Assembly: GCF_007991275.1 (NCBI RefSeq)
Contig: NZ_BJYA01000023.1
Coordinates: forward strand, 1 to 40,220
Source of the DNA: Alkalibacillus haloalkaliphilus
GTDB lineage: Bacteria; Bacillota; Bacilli; Bacillales; Alkalibacillaceae
Direction of reading: 5' to 3'
Length of the DNA stretch: 40,220 bases
Shown: one piece after another, positions 35,340 to 40,220 of the stretch
Numbering within the stretch: position 1 is the stretch's first letter
Layout: each line of letters opens with the position of its first letter
The notes under the pieces: generated by a model
The model's input: only the letters and a program-made list of their open reading frames with translations
Database searches by the model: none
What the model was told of the DNA's origin: nothing
Program-made: the position numbers and the translations under genes

Positions 35340-36515
35340 TTATAGTAATTCAAATACTCCAGCAGCGCCCATACCGCCACCGATACACATCGTAACGACA
35401 CCATACTTCACGTCACGGCGTTTCATCTCATGGACTAGCGATAACGTTAGTTTCGTACCTGTGCAACCTAATGGGTGTCCTAATGCGATTGCACCACCGT
35501 TAACGTTAACGATGTCTTCATTCAAATTTAATTCACGGCAAACTTGTAAAGCTTGAGAAGCGAATGCTTCATTTAGCTCAAATAAACCGATGTCGTCTAA
35601 AGAAAGACCAGCTAGCTCTACAGCTTTAGGAATAGCTTCAACTGGACCGACACCCATTACTTCTGGTTCTACACCAGCTACAGTAAATGAGCGGAACTTA
35701 GCCATAGGCTGAAGTCCTTCTTTTTCAGCTTTTTCGCGGTCCATTACTAACACGGATGCAGCACCATCACTCATTTGTGATGAGTTACCTGCTGTAACAG
35801 AACCTTTCACATTGAAAGCTGGCTTTAACTTCGCTAAACCTTCCATACTCGTACCTTCACGCACACCTTCGTCTTTTGAAAGTGTTACTGTACGCTCTTG
35901 AACTTGGTTATCTGGTCCAATCGTACGATCTGTCACTTCAACTGGGACAATTTCGTCATCGAATTTGCCTTCAGCAAGTGCTTTTGCTGCTCTTTCGTGA
36001 CTGCGAACTGCAAAAGCATCTTGATCTTCACGGCTAACACCGTAACGATTGGCTACTTCTTCAGCTGTATGCCCCATACTCATATAATATTCCGGTGCTT
36101 CATCAACTAAAGTTGGGTTTGGCTTAATGACGTTACCGCCCATTGGAATCATTGACATTGATTCTGCTCCACCAGCAATAATCGTGTCAGAATAACCTAG
36201 CATAATACGCTCCGCTGCATAGGCAATACTTTGTAGTCCAGAAGAGCAATAACGGTTAATCGTAATCCCTGGTACATCATTATCTAAGCCAGCTAAACCA
36301 GCAATTTGTCTAGCCATATTCATACCTTGCTCAGCTTCTGGCATGGCACATCCAATAATGACATCATCAACATTGCCATCATAATTGTTAGCGCGCTTTA
36401 ACGTTTCTTTAACTGTTAAAGCAGCTAAATCGTCTGGACGTGTATGAGCAAGTGTTCCTTTATTTGCTTTACCAACAGGTGTTCTTGCACCTGATACAAT
36501 AACAGCTTCTCTCAC
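35340..36515 (-). CDS. fadA: Acetyl-CoA C-acyltransferase (3-ketoacyl-CoA thiolase) FadA
   Basis: This 391-residue thiolase cleaves 3-ketoacyl-CoA with CoA to acetyl-CoA and a shortened acyl-CoA. The catalytic residues are C90 ([10 protein letters not shown]), H347 ([11 protein letters not shown]) and C377 (TMCIGGGMG). The start is GTG, after AGAGGAGG. It lies 30 nt after fadN and 24 nt before fadE and is clearly co-transcribed. Confidence 0.96.
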   Translation of the reverse strand: MREAVIVSGARTPVGKANKGTLAHTRPDDLAALTVKETLKRANNYDGNVDDVIIGCAMPEAEQGMNMARQIAGLAGLDNDVPGITINRYCSSGLQSIAYAAERIMLGYSDTIIAGGAESMSMIPMGGNVIKPNPTLVDEAPEYYMSMGHTAEEVANRYGVSREDQDAFAVRSHERAAKALAEGKFDDEIVPVEVTDRTIGPDNQVQERTVTLSKDEGVREGTSMEGLAKLKPAFNVKGSVTAGNSSQMSDGAASVLVMDREKAEKEGLQPMAKFRSFTVAGVEPEVMGVGPVEAIPKAVELAGLSLDDIGLFELNEAFASQALQVCRELNLNEDIVNVNGGAIALGHPLGCTGTKLTLSLVHEMKRRDVKYGVVTMCIGGGMGAAGVFELL

Positions 36516-36545
36516 GATTGATCCTCCTCTTACGTTGGATTTTTA

Positions 36546-38930
36546 TTAGTTACGTAAAGGCTTACCTTTTTGTAACATGTGAATCATACGTTCTTGTGTC
36601 TTTTGTTCACCGACTAAACTTAGGAATGCTTCACGCTCTAAATCTAGTAAGTACTGTTCTTCTACTTTTGTTCCAGACTTAATTTGGCCACCAGCTAATA
36701 CGTTTGCTAGTTTCTTAGCAATCTTAATATCATGTTCTGAAGCATAGCCGCTTAACTGCATTTGCTTAGCACCTAATACCATTGTTGCGTAACCTGCTTC
36801 ACCAACAACTGGCACTTTTTCGTGCTTCGGTGCTTGATATCCACCTTTGTCTAAAGCAAGTACTTGGTTCTTCGCATCATAGATTTGGTGATCGCCGTTT
36901 AAGCTAATTGATTCTGGTCCATTTAGGAAACCATGCTCAACCGCTTCAGCTGCAGACGTTGATACTTTACCTGTTGCAATCTTTTCAAAGACGTCATTTG
37001 CAACTTTTTGTAAATCAAAATCAACACCTTCAGGTAGACCATTCAACTGGTTAATGTAGAATTCTTTGTTTCCACCACCACCAGGAATTAGACCAACACC
37101 TGCTTCAACTAAGCCCATATAAGTTTCAGGTGAAGCTTGTTGTGCTGCAGTTGGAAGTACAATCTCTGTACCGCCACCTAACGTCATACCATATGGTGCT
37201 GCAACAACTGGCTTTTCGTTAAATTTAATGTTTTGCATCGCTTGTTGGAACTGCTTAATTACGATGTCGATCTCAAAGAAATTAAATTCTTGAGCTTCCA
37301 TTAAAATCATCGCTAAGTTTGCACCAACACAGAAGTTTTTACCTTGGTTACCGATTACTAAGCCACGATAATTGTTGTTTACTTCTTCAAGAGATTGGTT
37401 AATCATTTGAATAACATCTAAACCAATTGAGTTATTCGGAGATGTAAATTGAAGTAATGCAACATCATCACCAATGTCTATTAAACTAGCGCCACTATTT
37501 TTCTTAATGACACCATTAGCCTCTTTATGAAGCTTTAAGTTAATTTCTTTTTCGTTTACTTTTTTCTCTACATATTCACCATTATGGTAGAAATATAGTT
37601 TACCGTTTTCACGCTTGTAGAACGTTTCAAAGCCTTTACCTAACATGTCTGTAACCCATGCTGGGACTTCAGAACCTTCTTCTTGCATACGTCTAACTGC
37701 TTTCTCAACGCCGATCGCATCCCACATTTCAAATGGGCCGATTTCCCAACCGAAGCCCCACTTCATAGCGTCATCGATTTGCGTGAGATCATCAGCAATT
37801 TCACCTAAAAGCTCTGCTGAGTAAATGAGTGTGGGCTTCGAAATGTTCCACACTAAATCACCCGCACGATCACCTTTAGCTGATACAAGCGCTTTCAATT
37901 TGCGCTTCGGTCCTTTTTCTTGCTTCGCAGCGCCAGAAGCTTGTGTTTTAAGCTTTTGTTGTTCTTGATCATACTCAAGTGTTTCAGGGTTTAGTTCGTA
38001 AATAACACTACCTTTTTCACCTTTTTGCTTTTGGTAGAATCCTTTGCCTGACTTAGCACCTAGCATGCCTTTTTCATTCATTTGTTTCATGAAATCAGGT
38101 ACGTCGAATACTTTCTGTTCTTCACCTTCAACTTTGTCATAAACGTTTTTTGCAACGTGGATGAATGTATCTAGGCCGACTACATCCAGTGTACGGAATG
38201 TCGCACTCTTTGGACGGCCAATCATTGGTCCTGTCACAGAGTCTACTTCACCGACACTGTAGCCACCTTTTAGCATTTCTTGTACAGTGACGAGTAAGCC
38301 GTATGTACCAATACGGTTTGCGATAAAGTTCGGTGTATCTTTTGCTTCAACTACACCTTTTCCTAGCACATCTTCGCTAAAGTGCTTCATGTACTCTAAC
38401 ACTTCTGGGTCTGTATCTTTTGTCGGAATAACTTCTAATAACTTTAAGTAACGTGGCGGGTTAAAGAAGTGCGTACCTAAGAAATGTTTCTTAAAATCTT
38501 CTGAACGCCCTTCAGCCATTGCTTCAATTGAAATACCTGACGTATTTGAGCTCACGATACTACCTTCTGAGCGGTGTTCATCAACTTGAGCGTAAACCTT
38601 TTGTTTAACCTCTAAGTTCTCAACAACGACTTCAATAATCCAATCAACGTCTTTTAAATCTTTCATGTTGTCTTCAAAGTTACCAACTGAAATTAGATCT
38701 AAACTCTTCTTCGTCGTAATTGGAGATGGATTTTGTTTTAATAACTTTTTCTTGTTTTCTGCCGCAATTTTATTGCGCGCACGTGGATCTTGTTTTTCTT
38801 CATCTGATAAATCTTTAGGAACAATATCAAGCATTAACGTAGAAATGCCTAAATTCGCTAAATGCGCTGCAATTCCTGCTCCCATTACCCCTGAACCTAG
38901 GACTGCTGCGCGCTTAATTCTTCCGTTCAT
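36546..38930 (-). CDS. fadN: 3-hydroxyacyl-CoA dehydrogenase/enoyl-CoA hydratase FadN
   Basis: This 794-residue bifunctional enzyme has the NAD-binding domain first (GSGVMG at 12-17, then the dehydrogenase C-terminal domains) and an enoyl-CoA hydratase/isomerase domain after about residue 460 (GLVIGNQGKNFCVGANLAMIL, GMTLGGGTEIVLPTA, GLVEAGVGLIPGGGG). This order is the reverse of E. coli FadB and typical of YusL/FadN. It hydrates and oxidises acyl-CoA intermediates. The start follows AGGGGGAG. A perfect FadR operator is 29-46 nt upstream, so induction by long-chain acyl-CoA is expected. Confidence 0.96.
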   Translation of the reverse strand: MNGRIKRAAVLGSGVMGAGIAAHLANLGISTLMLDIVPKDLSDEEKQDPRARNKIAAENKKKLLKQNPSPITTKKSLDLISVGNFEDNMKDLKDVDWIIEVVVENLEVKQKVYAQVDEHRSEGSIVSSNTSGISIEAMAEGRSEDFKKHFLGTHFFNPPRYLKLLEVIPTKDTDPEVLEYMKHFSEDVLGKGVVEAKDTPNFIANRIGTYGLLVTVQEMLKGGYSVGEVDSVTGPMIGRPKSATFRTLDVVGLDTFIHVAKNVYDKVEGEEQKVFDVPDFMKQMNEKGMLGAKSGKGFYQKQKGEKGSVIYELNPETLEYDQEQQKLKTQASGAAKQEKGPKRKLKALVSAKGDRAGDLVWNISKPTLIYSAELLGEIADDLTQIDDAMKWGFGWEIGPFEMWDAIGVEKAVRRMQEEGSEVPAWVTDMLGKGFETFYKRENGKLYFYHNGEYVEKKVNEKEINLKLHKEANGVIKKNSGASLIDIGDDVALLQFTSPNNSIGLDVIQMINQSLEEVNNNYRGLVIGNQGKNFCVGANLAMILMEAQEFNFFEIDIVIKQFQQAMQNIKFNEKPVVAAPYGMTLGGGTEIVLPTAAQQASPETYMGLVEAGVGLIPGGGGNKEFYINQLNGLPEGVDFDLQKVANDVFEKIATGKVSTSAAEAVEHGFLNGPESISLNGDHQIYDAKNQVLALDKGGYQAPKHEKVPVVGEAGYATMVLGAKQMQLSGYASEHDIKIAKKLANVLAGGQIKSGTKVEEQYLLDLEREAFLSLVGEQKTQERMIHMLQKGKPLRN

Positions 38931-38958
38931 GAATGCTCCCCCTATCCGTAATTTAGTT

Positions 38959-38976
38959 TGAATGAATACTCATTCA
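38959..38976. promoter_or_regulatory. FadR operator of the fad operon
   Basis: TGAATGAATACTCATTCA matches the Bacillus FadR consensus TGAATGANTANTCATTCA at every defined position. FadR is the TetR-family repressor released by long-chain acyl-CoA. Confidence 0.92.
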
Positions 38977-38991
38977 TTTTTGTTTAAAAAA

Positions 38992-39015
38992 TTTTGGATA
39001 GCAAGCTATCCAAAA
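38992..39015 (-). terminator. Terminator of fadM
   Basis: TTTTGGATAG (38992-39001) pairs with CTATCCAAAA around a CAAG loop; TTTTTT follows on the minus strand. It insulates fadM from the fad promoter region. Confidence 0.8.
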
Positions 39016-39080
39016 AATTCATCTATTTATACTATAAAATATTTTCAGACATTTCGCAAACATTTATCTACAATTAAAAT

Positions 39081-39998
39081 TTATTTCTTAAACACACCTC
39101 TTAATACAAATAAAACATTGGCTGGTCTTTCAGCTAAACGACGCATGTTGTAACCAAACCAATCGCGGCCATAAGGTACATAAACCCTTACATTATAACC
39201 TTGTTCAACTAAATTTTCTTTAAGTTCATTTCTCATGCCGTATAACATTTGGAATTCAAATTGATCGTTCGGAATATTATTTTCTTCAACATATTGCTTC
39301 GTATATTCGATCATCACGTCATCGTGTGAACCAAGTGCAGTGAAGTTACCGTTATCTAAGTGCAACGCGATCAGCTTCTTCAAGTTCTCATCAACGTCTT
39401 TCTTTTCCGGATAAGCAACCTCTGCTGATTCTTTATAGGCACCTTTAACCAATCGTATGTTAGGGCTGTACTTATTTAAACGTTGTAAATCATCTTCTGT
39501 ACGGTATAAATAAGATTGTAGTACAGTGCTTAATAAATCGTACTCTTCTTTTAACGTTTCGAAAATAGTGATCGTCTTTTCACAACGCTCGTAGTCTTCC
39601 ATATCGATTGTAACTAGTACATTATGTTCTTTACCGGCATCTAAAATTCTACGCATGTTATTTAGTACTAGATCATCTGAAATATCAAGACCCATCGACG
39701 TCATTTTGACTGATACTTGAGAGTCTAAGTTTAATTTATCGATTACTTTAATCGATTTAATCGTTTCTTTTGTGCGCTCTATGGCTTCTTCCTTATCAGT
39801 TACATATTCACCTAGATGGTCTAATGTGACTGACATTCCTTTTTGATTTAGTTCACGAATCTTTTCAGCTGCATGGCCAATGTTCGTTCCGGCTACGAAA
39901 CGGCTAGCCCCGAATCTAAACCCATAACGCTTCGCAAGCGCTGTTAATAATTTATTGTTAGATAAAAATAAGAAAAATTGGCGTAATACTTTCTCCAT
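39081..39998 (-). CDS. fadM: Proline dehydrogenase (FadM/YusM)
   Basis: This 305-residue monofunctional, FAD-dependent proline dehydrogenase oxidises proline to pyrroline-5-carboxylate and passes electrons to quinone. It is a single TIM-barrel domain with the family segments TLDHLGEYV, VTIDMEDYERCEKT, RLVKGAYKE, LGSHDD and the C-terminal YVPYGRDWFGYNMRRLAERP that contacts proline. The length is normal. The start follows GGGGGAG. It lies upstream of fadN, as yusM beside yusL in B. subtilis, but has its own promoter region, with a cre-like site, and its own terminator. Confidence 0.94.
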   Translation of the reverse strand: MEKVLRQFFLFLSNNKLLTALAKRYGFRFGASRFVAGTNIGHAAEKIRELNQKGMSVTLDHLGEYVTDKEEAIERTKETIKSIKVIDKLNLDSQVSVKMTSMGLDISDDLVLNNMRRILDAGKEHNVLVTIDMEDYERCEKTITIFETLKEEYDLLSTVLQSYLYRTEDDLQRLNKYSPNIRLVKGAYKESAEVAYPEKKDVDENLKKLIALHLDNGNFTALGSHDDVMIEYTKQYVEENNIPNDQFEFQMLYGMRNELKENLVEQGYNVRVYVPYGRDWFGYNMRRLAERPANVLFVLRGVFKK

Positions 39999-40028
39999 GT
40001 CTACTCCCCCAGTCGTAAGTGCATTTCT

Positions 40029-40044
40029 ATGAAACCGTTTTCTA
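40029..40044. promoter_or_regulatory. Candidate cre (CcpA) site at the fadM promoter
   Basis: ATGAAACCGTTTTCTA matches the cre consensus WTGNAANCGNWNNCAW at all but one defined position. It lies directly downstream of a TAAAAT -10-like element (40049-40044, minus strand), where bound CcpA would block transcription. Confidence 0.5.
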
Positions 40045-40171
40045 TTTTATCATTTTCTGACTGAAATTTTAATTATTTTTTGTAAAATGTGTTGGTGGAA
40101 AAATTACACCATCCAATTATAACCCTCTTGAACAAAACAATTGTAGCTCCTATCGCTACATCAAAACGCTT

Positions 40172-40220
40172 CGCTTTCCGCGGGCACGGCTCGAGCCTCC
40201 TCGGCCCAAAAAGCGTGGCC
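40172..40220. repeat. Second copy of the hairpin repeat, cut by the window end
   Basis: CGCTTTCCGCGGGCACGGCT at 40172-40191 is identical to the landmark in the 27267-27415 element (27299-27318). The sequence then diverges into CGAGCCTCCTCGGCCC and runs past the window end, so only the left arm is seen. GC content is far above the neighbourhood. Confidence 0.8.

Noticed and set aside
40061-40075. CodY box upstream of fadM
   Set aside because: CATTTTCTGA fits the left part but the right half fails, giving only about 9 of 15 matches.

Overview
The window reads as the chromosome of a low-GC, spore-forming member of the Bacillaceae. Gene order follows the yui-yum-yut-yun-yur-met-yus stretch of Bacillus subtilis almost throughout. 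Sporulation-linked genes (yunB, a lytH-type peptidase), AGGAGG-type ribosome binding sites, abundant acidic residues in the proteins and two Na+-coupled transporters point to a moderately salt-adapted bacillus; I cannot name the species. No transposase, phage gene, CRISPR array, tRNA or rRNA was seen.

Layout. 1-250: an intergenic array of 20-21 bp repeats. 248-6771: bioY, leucyl aminopeptidase, yuiD, yuiC, yuiB, a type II NADH dehydrogenase preceded by a Rex-like operator, and the flavoprotein ferredoxin-NADP reductase yumC. 6823-10152: a yuzD-yuzB-dapF-yutM operon, the divergent NifU-like yutI with a Fur-like box in the shared intergenic region, and a 2-hydroxyacid dehydrogenase. 10292-14086: yutG, yutF, yutE, small conserved genes, yutD and a lytH/yunA-type M23 peptidase. 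14131-17760: an NSS-family transporter with a CodY-like box in its promoter, then an NhaC-superfamily transporter controlled by a lysine riboswitch (probably the lysine importer LysW). 17765-21700: yunB, yunC, yunD, yunE and a GRAM-like gene. 21777-27200: the complete sufCDSUB operon for Fe-S cluster assembly.

27035-28057 is a 1 kb region with little coding. It holds the suf promoter and leader, a 149-nt hairpin-forming interspersed repeat and an unannotated 56-residue ORF. 28058-31120 is metNIQ (methionine ABC importer) behind two tandem SAM-I riboswitches, each with its own terminator. 31207-33273: thioredoxin-like genes, a small toprim protein, gcvH and an ArsC/Spx-like protein. 33346-33475 is a second array of the 20-bp repeat. 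33537-40050 is the fatty-acid beta-oxidation operon fadN-fadA-fadE with a perfect FadR operator, plus proline dehydrogenase with a cre-like site. The window ends inside a second copy of the hairpin repeat.

Two themes link the genes. One is Fe-S and thiol-redox chemistry (suf, yutM, yutI, yumC, NADH dehydrogenase, several CxxC proteins). The other is nutrient-sensing control of uptake and catabolism (lysine and SAM riboswitches, candidate CodY, FadR, CcpA, Rex and Fur sites). The least explained DNA is the pair of 20-bp-period repeat arrays, the hairpin repeat and the suf leader.
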